From NCBI GenBank assembly GCA_003586115.2, contig QVOM02000115.1, positions 9,063,980 through 9,127,979 of the forward strand: DNA of 64,000 nucleotides, given 5' to 3'. This document shows, piece by piece, positions 36,770-48,544 of the stretch. Numbering within the stretch: the stretch's first letter is position 1; every line of letters begins with the position of its first letter. A program made the position numbers and the translations under genes. The notes below the pieces were generated by a model. That model was not told the DNA's origin. It saw only the letters and a list, made by a program, of their open reading frames with translations, and did no database searches. Origin of the DNA: Salvator merianae (lineage: Eukaryota > Chordata > Lepidosauria > Squamata > Teiidae).

Positions 36770-39485
36770 TTAGCCAATGGCTGTAATCACTGTTTGCTTG
36801 ACCCTCTGAGGGCAAAGAGAGAGGAGAAAAGGAGATGTGATTGATGCCACCACAATTTCTGCCACTGCATTGTTGCAAGTATTCTTGCATACATAAACAT
36901 TCATGCAGGTCAACTGAGAAGGAAATTTTTTCTCCCTGCAAATTGTAAAACAAACCTTAATGGCTGAGGAGAGGACATACTTACCAGAGAGCTGAACTAA
37001 GTGAAGGGGCTTAAATTACAAAATTCTACCTACTCTAGAATTGTATTTGTTTTAGTTTTTTGCCACTACTGCTAAAATCGGTGGCCTCTTAATGGGCCAG
37101 GCCTAAATTATTTGGATGGACACATCAAGCTCTCAAACAGGGATTAGCCTCTATGCTGTGTGAGGAAAGTTTGTGGGATGTAATTCCAAGAAGATTTGAA
37201 ATAGCATGAACTATAATTCACGTTGATAAGGGAAGGACTGAGAAAAGAACATTTTATTTGATGTGTTCTTTCTAAAAATATGGTTGAGAAGGTAGCATCT
37301 TTTTTCCTTTCAGACAGAAGTCATAGCCATTTAACTTAACAAAACTTTGGAAAGTGTCTGAGTTGGCAAAATAAGAACAAAGACAAACCATTCATAAAAA
37401 ATTGGACAGGTTCACATGGCAGCAGTAAACTAAAAAACTAGGACAAATGCATAGTTTCAGGTAAATCTTTTCAGGATAACAAGATAAATGAAAACATCCC
37501 CTCCAAGTATGACAGTTTGACACAGTTAATATCTTTTGTGAAGGTTTTGAAGTTTATTTAATTATTGCTTAACTTGCACATCTTTTGTGATGAAGGATTT
37601 ATAACTCTGCAGTGCAGGAGTTGTAATGGAAGGGTATTCAGAGGGGAGAAGTGGAATTAAGAAGCTAAGAATATCTATGTGGGTCAGATATGTCCAATGT
37701 CATATTGAGTAAAGATTTGTGCAGCATATTTTGGCTTAAACCTGATACATAATCTGTACAAACCAGATATCTGTCTTTTAAATAGGTTTTTATATGTTTA
37801 TTAGGTGCCCTGTTTGCCTTATGCATGTTGGACATGGTGTGTGTTGGACATGGTGCGTTGTTTAAAGCTGTTTGTGGTCTTGCTGTACATTATGTTGGGT
37901 CTTCTCTAGATCTTCACTTGAGGTTGCCACTCAAATCGTGTTGCTGCTTTTTTCTCTTGCAAGTTTTACAATAGTGGAATTTTGCAGAATTATTAGTTGT
38001 CTTGAACTCTGGCACAATAAAGATGATGTGTGAGTTTGTGCAGATTGCCATGATCTTTGCACAAAAGTTTCTGAGCATGAATAAATGAACAAATGGACAA
38101 ATTAATTAATTAATTAATTAATTTACAATCCCCAGCTATCCAAGCATCTCTTCCACTCTGTCTTGGTGCTACATATTTCCCTGCACTGCTCTTGGTGTGT
38201 GAAACTTCCTTTGGGGACATGATGCCTTTCCTTCAAATATTTTCTCAAAATACAGCTTTTATATAAGGGCTCTGATTAAGTGCATTAACATTAGGGATGG
38301 GCTGAACATCCTAATGCTATCCTGTTTCAGTTTTGCTGCCACTCATGAATTGATCTATTCCACCCCTGCTTGTACAAATAAATCCATGGACATCACATTT
38401 AAATAGTACACTGTTTGCTCACACATTTTATCTAAAACACTTTCTAGAAATGCATTGTTCCATAAAATATGCATCTTATTGTATGTATCTTACTCAAATA
38501 TGTATTATCATGCATACTGTTTTCATACCAAACATATATTAGGGGAACTGCATAGTACTTCAAAGAACAATGTGCAGATCAGCAATTAAATTTGGCACTT
38601 TAAGATCATGATAAGATTGCCATATGTCCTGTATCCTTAGCAGCCACATCTGCTGAGACTTCTTCCTCTATAAAACTGCAGTTGTCCCTTCTATGACATT
38701 CCTAAAGCACGCTTTGTGTTTTACACAGCTGGTAAAATATAAATTGCCTTGTTCAACAATGTATGGTGTTGTTTTACATAGTTGGTAAAAAGTCCCTTCA
38801 TTTGTTTTAATGGAATCCTGAAAACTTGCAATAATGTGATCTGACCTCTTGCTAGTCTCACCTACCCCTCCATAGTGCCACTGTGCTGTTGATATGTTAG
38901 GGTATCACCTCTGCAGTGCCACTGACTTACGTGATTGACTTGTCTTCTGTGGTTCCCCAACCCAGTTTTCTATAGTTTGCAATTACTTGCATAATGTAGT
39001 CTTGACCCTGGATTATACAATGACAATCCCATAAGAAGCCCCCATAAGGAAACTGATTCAAATTCCAAAACAGCTAAATACAAGATACTGTATAGAGGAT
39101 GGAAGGAGTCCCATATAACATAGCATTTAGTTTTTTAAAAACATAGATCCTTTTAACAAATGAACTAAAAAAGGCACAAAGCTACTACAATTTTCAGGAT
39201 ACCAGATTTAAGCTGGAATTTCTGCATGTTAGCTTCTTTGCCTCCTTCTTGTACTGTTACATTTGTTCATTTGCTTGATGCCTCTGTCTAGTACACCCCC
39301 CTGTGCTGTGGGCTTAGGCAGATGTCCACTGCTGCCAATCCATGATGTTCTCTCTGAAGGACAGAACTAAAAACTTGAGAGGGCAACATCAAGGAAACTA
39401 ATCGGCCTGAGAACAATTGGCTTGTTCATCAGACTTTACTCTTTGCTCTAGACTTTACTCTTTGCTCCAGATTCATCTGGGAAAA
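36770..39485. other. Unannotated DNA with a short (AATT)n run
   Basis: AT-rich DNA. Only the tetranucleotide repeat at 38,099-38,123 is recognisable. A 42-bp stretch at 37.83-37.86 kb has a small direct duplication (ggacatggtg). No gene. Confidence 0.4.
38099..38123. repeat. (AATT)n microsatellite
   Basis: Six units of aatt/taat alternation. Confidence 0.95.
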
Positions 39486-39491
39486 TATAAA

Positions 39492-39771
39492 TAGAGATGT
39501 GCACAAACTCTAAAATGGTGTTGGGTTCAAGTTCAAACCTTGGATGGGTTTGTACCTGTTTGTTTTTAAAAAAATGTTAAAAATCAATGAGAACACCCCT
39601 CCCCGTTTAAGGGCAATTACAGCCTTACTTAATCCAGTTCAAACTGCATACCCCCAGGTTTGGTTTGGTTTGAATGGGCCCCTTATGAATGAAGGGTTTG
39701 GTTTGATTCAGGTTGAACCACCCAGTTGTATTTGAACTGGCTTAAACCCAGACTAGATTGGCACATCTCTA
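39492..39771. mobile_element. MITE with GATGTGCAC terminus, copy 2 (280 bp)
   Basis: Perfect 11-bp terminal inverted repeats tagagatgtgc (39492-39502) and gcacatctcta (39761-39771). The interior has alternating gttcaaa/tttgaac and ggtttggt words that pair imperfectly. If the terminal TA belongs to the target, the insertion is consistent with a TA duplication, but this cannot be separated from the TIR itself. No coding capacity. Confidence 0.75.
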
Positions 39772-39894
39772 CAATGTATATTTTGACTTTTCTGGAATTT
39801 CAAGCTGTGCAGGAAGAGACCATGGTTTATGTTTTAAGCTAACTTCTCATTGCATTCTGCAAGCCTGAGAAAATAGCATTAATGCAAACATAAG

Positions 39895-40290
39895 AGAGGA
39901 AGTAACTGTAAATTGGTGCCTTCTTCCATATCAACCTGCCTGTGTCTTAAGATCTGTAGGGGATGTCCTTCTGGTTGTACCACCATCCTCAGTAGCAAAA
40001 GGGGTATGGGATAGGGCCTTCTCAGTGATGGCTCCCAGACTATGGAATAATCTCCCTCCTGAGGTGTGTCATGCACCTTCACTTTATATGTTTAGGAAAG
40101 CAGTGAAAACGCACTTCTTTGCCCTGGACTTTGACTAAATAAGGAAACAGCTTTTCCTCCCCATTTTCAGACACAGTTATTATTTTAGTATGTTGGTTTT
40201 ATATTGGTTTTCAATGTTGTAACCTGCCTTGAGACCTCCGGGTATAGGGTGGGATAAAAATGCAAATAATAAATAAATAAATATATAATA
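39895..40290 (+). mobile_element. L2-like LINE 3' end (ORF2 C-terminus, 3' UTR, TAAA tail)
   Basis: A clean frame from 40013 to the stop at 40136-40138 encodes the C-terminal block of an L2-like ORF2: RAFSVMAPRLWNNLPPEV, then a SLYMFRKAVKTHFF helix. It is followed by a 3' UTR ending cttgagacctccgggtatag and an (aata)n tail (40262-40290). This is the best-preserved member of the 3'-end group also seen at 14.8, 36.3 and 59.1 kb. Confidence 0.7.
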
Positions 40291-40294
40291 AATT

Positions 40295-40700
40295 TGGGGA
40301 AAATGTTGATAACTATCTATGGGACATTGTAAGCAATTTGTTTGTTATTAAAGCCTAATGTGTTATCTTCATTCTTATCCATATTCTGTAGTGATATGCA
40401 GCAAATGTACATTTCTCAAAGCATACAAAGAGCTCAAAGAGGGGAGGCTTTGCAAAGTTAAGCAGTTTACAGGCTAGACCCTAAAGGGTGGTGTGTGCCT
40501 AATGTGTTTGCAGGCAGTACTCACCTGCTTCTGTTGCTCCTGGCTCCCTTTCACAGCTGGAAAGGGACTATGCAGTGACATTGCCATGCTGCCTGTTGTG
40601 AACATACTGTAGGAGTCGTGCAAATTAGGCAGGTTAGAAACATGATTAAATAAATAAATAGCATATATAAAGGTGCAGTAGGTCTCCTTAGGGATATCTT
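40295..40700. other. Unannotated DNA
   Basis: No gene or transposon is recognised. Confidence 0.4.
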
Positions 40701-40704
40701 GATT

Positions 40705-40756
40705 ACCACCACCACCACCTCCACTGCCACTGCCACTGCCACTACCACTACCACCA
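40705..40756. repeat. (ACC/TGCC)n trinucleotide/hexanucleotide repeat
   Basis: Runs of accaccacc and tgccactgccac. On the minus strand they encode Gly-Ser or Val-Ala repeats in two frames, which explains the low-complexity open frames there. Confidence 0.92.
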
Positions 40757-40759
40757 TTC

Positions 40760-41645
40760 ATTGCCTGACAAAAGGGGGGTGATGCCAATGTCATGCCTTC
40801 TAAATTTCTATGTCCCCATGAGTCCAAAAGGTTTAATGACTCCCAGTTTGACTCTCCCTGGTACTTCAGCTAAAAGAAACTTTGCTTGTACCATACATTA
40901 TGAGAACTACAGTAATAGATTCTTGCCAACTTGCCAGACCTCTCCCAATCTGCTTTGATTTTTGTTTTCAGTTCAAATTTTACTTTGTTCTTCAACAAAT
41001 GAATAAGGCATAGTGACAGTTACATGATGAATAAACATGGTGGAAAAAGAATGCAAAACAATTCTCACCGGGCCACCTAAGTAGCTTGCTAACTGCAACC
41101 ATGCTATGTAAAAAAAGTATTTTCTACTTTTAGCAGCTAAATCATAGTGGAAATGTCCTGATTTGAACATATTTAAATAGATAAACATATTCAAGTGAGC
41201 AGAGGCTTCATAACTGTAAATTATGTCTTTCTTCACCTCTTTATCCCTTTGTGAGAAGGGTGACAGTGTTAATTAATCCCTGAATAATTATTTTATGCAA
41301 GTTCTACTCTGAACAAAGAAAATCTTTTATGTTGTATGAATTCCAGTACTCCTGTGAAAAGTATAGAAGAGAAATAAATGGTGCTTTGGTCATGTTTACT
41401 TTAGCAGTGGAATTCATATTTAAGTAAGGATTATAATTTAAGCAAAGTAGTAGAGTGACTAGAATGTCAACCCAGAACTTAGAAGTATTAAAATCCAAAC
41501 TAGACCATGGAAACTTCACAGGATTGTTGTGACTTAAAATGGTGTTTGTGGGGGAGAATCATGTTTTCCAACTTGGGCTATTTAGAAGAAAGGAGAAATG
41601 TGCATTTCATAAATAAATACTATAAGCCTACAACTGGTTGGTATG
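40760..41645. other. Unannotated DNA
   Basis: AT-rich. No coding or repeat feature is recognised. Confidence 0.4.
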
Positions 41646-41647
41646 GG

Positions 41648-41827
41648 GGCCCTTTCTGCACTGGGCCTTATTCTGAGATATATCCCAGAATAGGAGCTTT
41701 CTGTCCACATGCTAGTGCAGACTACAACAGACCCTATCCAGAGCCTACCATAGTCTGCACTAGCAAGGAGATGGCAGGCCCCTATTCTGGGATATGTCCC
41801 GGAATAAGGCCCAGTGTGGAAAAAAAC
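41648..41827. mobile_element. Palindromic MITE, subfamily A, copy 3
   Basis: Long inverted arms: ccctttctgcactgggcctt, then attctgagatatatcccagaa on the left, answered by attctgggatatgtcccgga, then ataaggcccagtgtgg on the right. The central catgctagtgcagact/agtctgcactagca pair completes the palindrome. It is the closest relative of the copy at 25.8 kb. No obvious 5-bp duplication, so a boundary may have been lost. Confidence 0.8.
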
Positions 41828-41903
41828 CATGTTTATACTTCTGAGATGTCGTCAGGTAAGCAGGAGCAGGAGATTGAAGTGAATTTGGTACCTCAGTTTT
41901 GCC

Positions 41904-41930
41904 CACATGCACCACATGCACCACATGCAC
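41904..41930. repeat. Three perfect 9-bp tandem repeats (cacatgcac)
   Basis: Exact tandem copies at 41904-41912, 41913-41921 and 41922-41930. Confidence 0.95.
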
Positions 41931-41934
41931 CAGA

Positions 41935-43090
41935 TGTCAGAGCTTTCTATTTAGGTAGAACCAAGGGGTACAAAACGTTGTATTTGTTTGTCACAAAAGA
42001 AGCCCTGCTGCAGAAATCACGTTTGATAAAAAAATTGAAAGACACTGTATACCTGCCCTTCAGGGTTCAATATGAGGATCATAGCATGAAGGGAGAACAT
42101 TAAACTCAGTTTAAATTAAAAGGGAATAAGTTGAGAAATATTCATTTATGTGAACTCAAGAGCTGGTCTACTGTACAACGATGTTTTTATGATACAATCC
42201 AGCTGATGAAAGAGAGAGAGAACTGTAGTAGTCAAGGATAGGAGTGGCTAATCAGTTTTCATAGTAGCATTTAGAATGCCAGGTGAAGAAAAAAGTTTCT
42301 ATAATTTAAACAAAGAGCCTAAACACCATTTGCAAGGGCAACGATCAGCCCAGTCATTAGGTAGAATGATATCAAGAGGTTATTATCAAGTAGAATACCA
42401 CACAACAAAACCAAAGTCTGCTGCAGGTGCCTTCCACAAGGCTGTTCCAAAATTTAATGTTGTGTTGTTTATGTTTCCAATGAGGATAAAAGGTTGGCTA
42501 GTACCACTCCAACCAAAACAGTGTTTTGGCATCTTTTTACATCTGTCTCATATTTGAGAACACATTCATGAAAATAATGTCTATTAACTTCTTTTGGCAT
42601 CAGCTTTGCTAGTGTCTGCATTTCTGTAGAAATCAGAGTGTTGTATGGAACATTTTTTGACAGAATCTGTTATGTTTGGGGGCCTTAAGTCTGGAACATG
42701 TGTGTGTGACTGTCCATCCATGCAGACATAACTAGACAAAGATTTTACATTTTTTCCGTAAGCCGTAAGAGCTGTGTTCCACTGTGTCATGTATCAGTAT
42801 CACTACAGAAAATTAATGGGATTTTTTTCACTCAAACTCCCTATATCTTTATTTGCCTACATACAAGAAATTCTGGGAGTGCTATTTTGTGATCACCTAT
42901 GTATATATTATGGGTTCCAGTTCAACAGTTTGAACAGGCTGTTTCAAAGAATACCAGGCAGTGTCCAGAATGATATTCTTTCTGATTAGATCCACCAAAT
43001 CCACTACAATATTTCTAATCTGGGATAATTATGAGGATGACTTGTTTGGTCCTGAGGCCCAACAGGTTTTAGTTTCAATGTCTGGCTATG
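41935..43090. other. Unannotated DNA
   Basis: No recognised gene, RNA or transposon. Open frames of 60-93 aa only. Confidence 0.4.
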
Positions 43091-43096
43091 CAGCAT

Positions 43097-43305
43097 TGCT
43101 ATTGTTGTTGCTGTGTACTACCACGTCATGGCTGACTCCTGGTTGTCTGCATGGGCACCTCCATGGACACCTCTGTGCAATTTTGTTGGCAGAGATACAG
43201 AAGTGCTTTGCCATTGCCTACTTCTGGGGAGAGGCTGAGAATCAAAGCAGTAATGCTCTGCTTTCCAGGCAGTTCGCTTTAGTACTGAGCTACAGCCATA
43301 GGCTA
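43097..43305 (-). mobile_element. tRNA-derived SINE, minus strand (copy 1)
   Basis: Read on the minus strand it starts tagcctatggctgtagctcag (A-box region), passes aactgcctggaaagcagag and an eroded B box, then the body caatggcaaagcacttctgtatctctgcca, and ends cagccatgac...cagcaacaacaata. The same order and wording occur on the plus strand at 54.12 kb. Its 3' tail resembles the GACTGA-type end of RTE/BovB, implying that family's machinery mobilised it. The short mirrored ORFs across it are by-products. Confidence 0.78.
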
Positions 43306-43309
43306 AATC

Positions 43310-43945
43310 TAAAAGAAAACAGGAGCAGTACAGGTAGAAGAAAATGTGCACTAATAGAGTACATTGTAGCACTTAGGAGCAGACATTAGAAGCAGCCAGC
43401 AGGCTCCAGCTGTGATAAAAGCAGTCCCAGAAAAGTCCCATAGTGCTTGCTGTGAGGTTGGTGACAAACTGAGCGCCAATAGTCAAAGTTGTGAAAATAG
43501 TAGCCCCTGCTGACAGCTGCAGTTGGACCTGTCAGTCACAATGACAGCACTGAGTGAGAGCCTTCAGCAGTTGTGGTATGAAAAGCTACCAGAAAAGGAA
43601 CACAGTTTGGTTTGCAGATGGCTCAGTAAGCAACATAATTTTAATTCTTAAGTTTTGAATGCTTTGATATTATTCTTATTCTTCTTATTTTATATCAACT
43701 GATTTAAAATTTATCTAAACTACCTGAAGAACTGCAAGATGGTAGGGCAGGACATTAGCTTCTCTGGAAATATTTTCAGGCATAATTACAATACAGCCTC
43801 ATTCCTACCCACCACCCATCCTAATAGGATTATTGCTTGCCTGGTCTGGTGGGTTACCTGGGCCCTTGTATACTCATAAAGTATAACAAGCACATACACA
43901 CACACGCACAAACATGGACCCTGATACAGATAATAACGAATCAAA
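43310..43945. other. Unannotated DNA 5' of the CR1
   Basis: No recognised feature apart from a short (CA)n-like run at 43,889-43,908. The first part of the open frame that begins at 43,837 is flanking sequence fused by chance to CR1 ORF1. Confidence 0.4.
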
Positions 43946-43949
43946 CTGA

Positions 43950-44379
43950 TGTGAAATGGGCTGGCTGTGCACGAATCAAAGATGTAACCAAGGGGCTGCC
44001 AAGACTCTTCAGTCCTATAGACTATTACCCGTTCCTACTAATACATGTAGGAACAAATGACACCACAGGAAGGAACTTTGAAGCTATCTGCAGAGACTTT
44101 GAAGACCTGGGCAGGAAAGTGAAGGAACTGGGAGCGCAAGTTGTCTTCTCTTCTATCCTCCCAGTGAATGGCCGTGGAACAAGAAGATGGAGCAAGATTC
44201 TACAGGTAAACAACTGGCTACGTCGATGGTGCTACCAGCAAGGATTTGGATTTCTAGACCATGGGCTAAACTACTTATATGATGGACTCCTTGCAAGAGA
44301 TGGGCTCCATCTTACAAAGACGGGAAAGCACATATTTGGCAGGAGACTGGCTGTGCTCATCAGGAGAGCTTTAAACTAG
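43950..44379 (+). pseudogene. CR1 ORF1 C-terminal part with SGNH-type esterase motifs
   Basis: The protein segment starts at about CARIKDVTKGLPRL, then DYYPFLLIHVGTNDT, an amphipathic helix to VVFSSILP, INxWLRRWCxxxxFGFLDH-type text, and ends [17 protein letters not shown] before the stop at 44377-44379. The GTND motif matches block III and the DGLHL motif block V of SGNH/GDSL hydrolases, which form the esterase domain of some CR1 ORF1 proteins. The block I serine (GDS) lies upstream and is lost by 5' truncation, so the fragment cannot be catalytic. ORF1 and ORF2 lie in different frames. Confidence 0.85.
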
Positions 44380-47302
44380 GGCGAAAGGGGAAGGGAAGTA
44401 AAAGTCCAGAGAAAGATAAGCAGCTAATAAATACAGATAAGGATCTTGCTACCAGAATTGAAAGGAAGGAACAAAGACAAACAGTTTGGAAGGAAACTAG
44501 AGGAGTCAAGCCTGTAAGAGACATTGGTCGCAAACTAAAACGTTTCTATACCAATGCGCAAAGCATGGGAATCAAACAAGGAGAACTGGAAATCCTAGCA
44601 CAGGAAAATAAATATGATGTCATAGGCATAACTGAAACTTGGTGGGATGATACGCATGATTGGAACGCGGAGCTCGAAGGATACAACTTATTTAAAAAAA
44701 ACAGGCTTAATAAAAGGGGAGGAGGTGTTGCATTGTATGTAAGGAAAGTATATACCACCACAGAAATTAATCTTTCAGATAATGGAAGCCCCGTAGAAAC
44801 CGTTTGGGTGAAAATACAAGGAGAGAGCAACACAAAGGATACTGTTGTAGGAGTTTATTATAGACCCGCTGGACAAACAGAAGATATGGATGAACTATTT
44901 ATACATCAGATGGCCAAGCTCTCGGGGAAACACGACCTAGTGATTATGGGAGATTTTAACTATCCGGACATTTGTTGGGAATCTCTCTCTGGCAAAAGTC
45001 ACGGGTCCAATAAATTCTTATCCTCTCTGGCACATAACTTCATTTTCCAAAGGATGGAGGAAAAAACAAGGGGGTCTGCTATCTTGGACCTAATCCTTAC
45101 CAACAGGGAGGAAATGGTTGAGGAAGTAAGGGTGACTGGGACCCTGGGTGGCAGTGACCATGCTATCATTGAGTTTTAGATAACAAAAGGAGGAAGATCT
45201 GAGAGGACTCAGACTTCAAGGTTAGATTTCAGAGGAGCAGATTTTGATGGACTCAGAAGGAGGGTATGAAGGATCCATTGGCTGGATGTCTTAAAGGACA
45301 GAAATGTCCAGGAAGGATGGGAAATTTTGAGAAAGGAGATTCTAGAGGCACAGTCTTTAACAATTCCTAAAAGAAGAAAGAATGGCAAGCATCTAAAGAG
45401 ACCAGGGTGGATGAACCCTGAACTTAATAACTTGCTAAAAAGAAAAAAAGAAATGTTTAAAAAATTCAAAGAGGGGGACAAATCAAAAGAAGAATATAAT
45501 GCAATCTGCAGGAACTGCAGGATAAGTGTCAGAAAGGCTAAAGCTAAAAATGAATTGAGGATTGCAGGAGAGGCCAAAAACAATAAAAAAGGGTTTGGGG
45601 GGTATGTCAGAAGCAAAAGAAAAGTCAAAGAAGCTATAGGACCTTTACAAAATGAGAAGGGTGATTTGGTCAAAAACGACATTCAGAAGGCAGAACTTCT
45701 GAACTCCTATTTTGCATCTGTTTTCTCTCAGAAAGGAAAGGAAACATCAGTTAGCCTTCACTGTGCTGTTGAGGGAATAAGAGAATCAAGGCTCTGTACG
45801 GACAAGAAGAAGGTGAGGGAACACTTAGCAAACTTAAATGTATTCAAGTCTCCAGGCCCAGATGAATTACATCCTAGGGTGCTAAAGGATTTAGCTGATA
45901 TAATTGCTGAACCACTCTCTGTGATATTTGAGAACTCATGGAAAACAGGAGAAGTCCCAGAAGATTGGAGAAGGGCAAATGTTGTACCTATCTTTAAAAA
46001 AGGAAAGAAGGCTGACCCAGGCAACGACAGGCCTGTGAGCCTGACTTCAATACCAGGCAAGATATTTGAACAAATCATTAAACAGCATATATGGGAGCAC
46101 TTGGATGGGAATGCAGTAATTAACCAAAGCCAACATGGATTTGTAACAAACAAGTCATGCCAGACTAATCTCATTTCCTTTTATGACAAAATTACTGAAA
46201 GGATCGATCATGGAAATGCGTGGACATAGTATATCTTGACTTTAGCAAAGCATTTGACAAGGTGTCTCATACTATACTTATTGAAAAAATGATCAAATAT
46301 GGGATTGACAGGACAACTGTTAGGTGGATTCATAACTGTCTTAGTGATCATACTCAAAGAGTGGTCATAAATGGCTTCACATCCGATTGGAAGACTGTCT
46401 CGAGTGGGGTACTGCAAGGCTCTGTCTTGGGCCCATTGCTGTTCAACATTTTTATAAACGATCTGGATGAAGGTGTCGAGGGGACTCTGATCAAATTTGC
46501 AGACGACACAAAGCTAGGAGGGGTTGCTAACACTAGGGAGGAGAAGGAGAGGATTCAAAATGATTTGGACAAGCTTGAACAGTGGGCTGAAACTAACAGA
46601 ATGACATTTAACAGGGAGAAATGCAAACTTTTACATCTGGGTAAGAAAAATGACAATATCCAATACAGAATGGGGGGAATCTCGCTGAGCAGCAGCACAT
46701 GTGAAAAGGATCTGGGTGTACTAGTAGATCATAGATTAAACATGAGTCAACAGTGTGATGCAGCTGCAAAAAAGGCAAATACCATCCTGGGCTGTATCAA
46801 GAGGAGTATAGAGTCTAGATCATGAGAAGTAATTGTCCCACTTTACTCTTCCTTGGTCAGACCTCATCTGGAGTATTGTGTCCAGTTTTGGGCACCCCAG
46901 TTTAAAAAAGACATTGACAAACTGGAACAAGTTCAGAGAAGGGCGACCAAAATGTTGAGTGGTCTGCAAACCATGTCCTACGAGGAACGGTTAAAGGACC
47001 TAGGAATGTTTAGCCTGCAGAAGAGAAGACTGAGAGGAGACATGATAGCTGTTTTCAAGTATCTGAAGGGCTGTCACAGTGCAGAAGGATTGGCCCTATT
47101 CTCAGTTGCGCAAGAAGGAAGGACTAGAAACAATGGGATGAAAATTCGAGGGAGTAGATACAGGCTAGATATTAGGAAAACCTTTCTGACCGTAAGGGCA
47201 ATCAGTCACTGGAACAGGTTGCCACAGGAGGTGGTGGGCTCTCCTTCGCTGGAGATCTTCAAGGAAAGGCTGGACAGATATCTGTCTGGGATGCTTTCGT
47301 GA
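44380..47302 (+). pseudogene. CR1 ORF2: endonuclease plus reverse transcriptase, four lesions
   Basis: The frame is open from just after the ORF1 stop. Endonuclease: YTNAQSM (44.55 kb), ITETWW (44.63 kb), [24 protein letters not shown] (44.95 kb) and GSDHAIIEF, so the expected N, E, D, N and SDH residues are all present. RT: FKSPGPDELHPR (45.85 kb), VYLDFSKAFDKV (46.23 kb), GVLQGSVLGPLLFNIFINDL and catalytic FADDTKL (46.5 kb), then HLEYCVQFW and [10 protein letters not shown] to the stop at 47300-47302. Lesions: TAG at 45177, TGA at 45267, a 1-bp deletion near 46219, and TGA at 46823 where the family has Arg. It acts in the nucleus by target-primed reverse transcription in intact relatives. 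Confidence 0.92.
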
Positions 47303-47379
47303 ATCCTGCATTGAGCAGGGGGTTGGACTCGATGACCCTGGAGGTCCCTTCCAACTCTATGATTCTATCTATCTATGTG

Positions 47380-47640
47380 TGAGGGATGGTAGAGTCAACT
47401 CCTGACCTGCTCCCAACTTGCTAACATTGGAAATTAAAACCTCCTTGAATAAACATTGCCCTCAAGGCAGCAAATATTAAGCTGAGGTTCTGTAAGGGTG
47501 GAAATAGCCAGAAGAAAACATCTTCAGAAAGCCTATTAAGCATTTCTGCTTTGTTTGAGTCAGAATGAGCCCCTTAGGAGCTGGAAATACTGTAATGGCT
47601 GCAGGAGAGAAGGAAACACACCACTGCTAAAGAGATAAGA
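47380..47640. other. Spacer between CR1 and L1 relic
   Basis: No recognised feature. Confidence 0.4.
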
Positions 47641-48540
47641 GCTTAAAAGACTGTAAGTAATCTGGAATGGAAAATGGATACATTATTGGCAAGATTTCAA
47701 AGTATAGAAGGTAGAGATTGAAGAGTTAACCTCAGTAATAAAAGAAATGCAGTCAACTGAAATGGGCTTGGAAAATAGTCATATGAAAGAAGCAAAATAG
47801 TAAAAGTCCTTGAAAAAAAACAATGCAAAATATGAATGACAGACTTATTAACATTATTAATTGACAGAAAAGGACATTTAATTGTAAGAGACATTAAAGA
47901 AGACTTAGAACAGAAAGACATGATCAAGGGTTTTTTTAATAGAATGGTGGGATTCTCTGGTCTCCAAGACCAGATATGAAAACTATTCTGGAAAATACCT
48001 GGTCTGAGCTATGATAGAAAATTGGTGATGATTTATCAGGATTTAGCAATGGAGGCATTAAAACAGAGGACTACATTGCATCTGACTGTGGAAGAATTGG
48101 CAAGAGTCACCCTCTGGTATACCTGGTATTATTCATTGTGCTTCATAGAGTTCTTTGAAGAGAAACTATTAAAGGAAAGGAATCTGGCAGAGAAATGATG
48201 TTAAATATTTTGAGACTAAACAAGCAGCAGGAAAAACAAATGGAAGAGAGAAGCCTGGAGGATGCTCAACAAAGGGAGGATAATATTATAAGAGAAGAAA
48301 ATAAGAAAGCTAAAAGAGAGGATGGAAACAAAGAAAAAAAAGTCAATGGTTAAGGGATATATGCCAGTTGAAAAAAACCAAGAATACTTAGAAGTGATAA
48401 AAGATGAAGAAATAATGATTAAACACCTGTTAGGCTTGGACATTTGTGCATGAGTAGGTGGATAGAATGAGACAAGCACATGGGCTGGATGAGGTATAAT
48501 GGAAAAGAATTTCATTTGTAACATTTAATTGAAAACTAAC
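47640..48540 (+). pseudogene. Possible L1 ORF1 relic
   Basis: Plus-strand frames are rich in Lys/Glu/Gln heptad-like text (for example around 48210-48350, encoding KQMEERSLEDAQ-like and KKAKREDGNK-like stretches), plausible for the coiled-coil and linker of L1 ORF1. It lies directly upstream of a recognisable L1 ORF2 relic on the same strand. No RRM or C-terminal domain motif could be read with confidence. Confidence 0.35.
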
Positions 48541-48544
48541 CTAG

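Larger units (their letters stand above)
43950..47378 (+). mobile_element. CR1 LINE, 5'-truncated, near-complete ORF2
   Basis: A 3.4-kb CR1 non-LTR retrotransposon running from the middle of ORF1 through a complete ORF2 to the 3' terminus. The 3' end (about 47,340-47,378) carries the CR1-type ending gactcgatgaccctggaggt and tatgattctat, followed by (ctat)n instead of a poly(A) tail. CR1 elements characteristically end in a short tandem microsatellite and leave little or no target duplication; none was found. Only three in-frame stops and one frameshift are visible in ORF2, so the copy is fairly young. Confidence 0.93.

Noticed and set aside
41507..42103. 198-aa open frame on the plus strand
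   Set aside because: It reads through a palindromic MITE and a 9-bp tandem repeat; a mirrored frame lies on the other strand.
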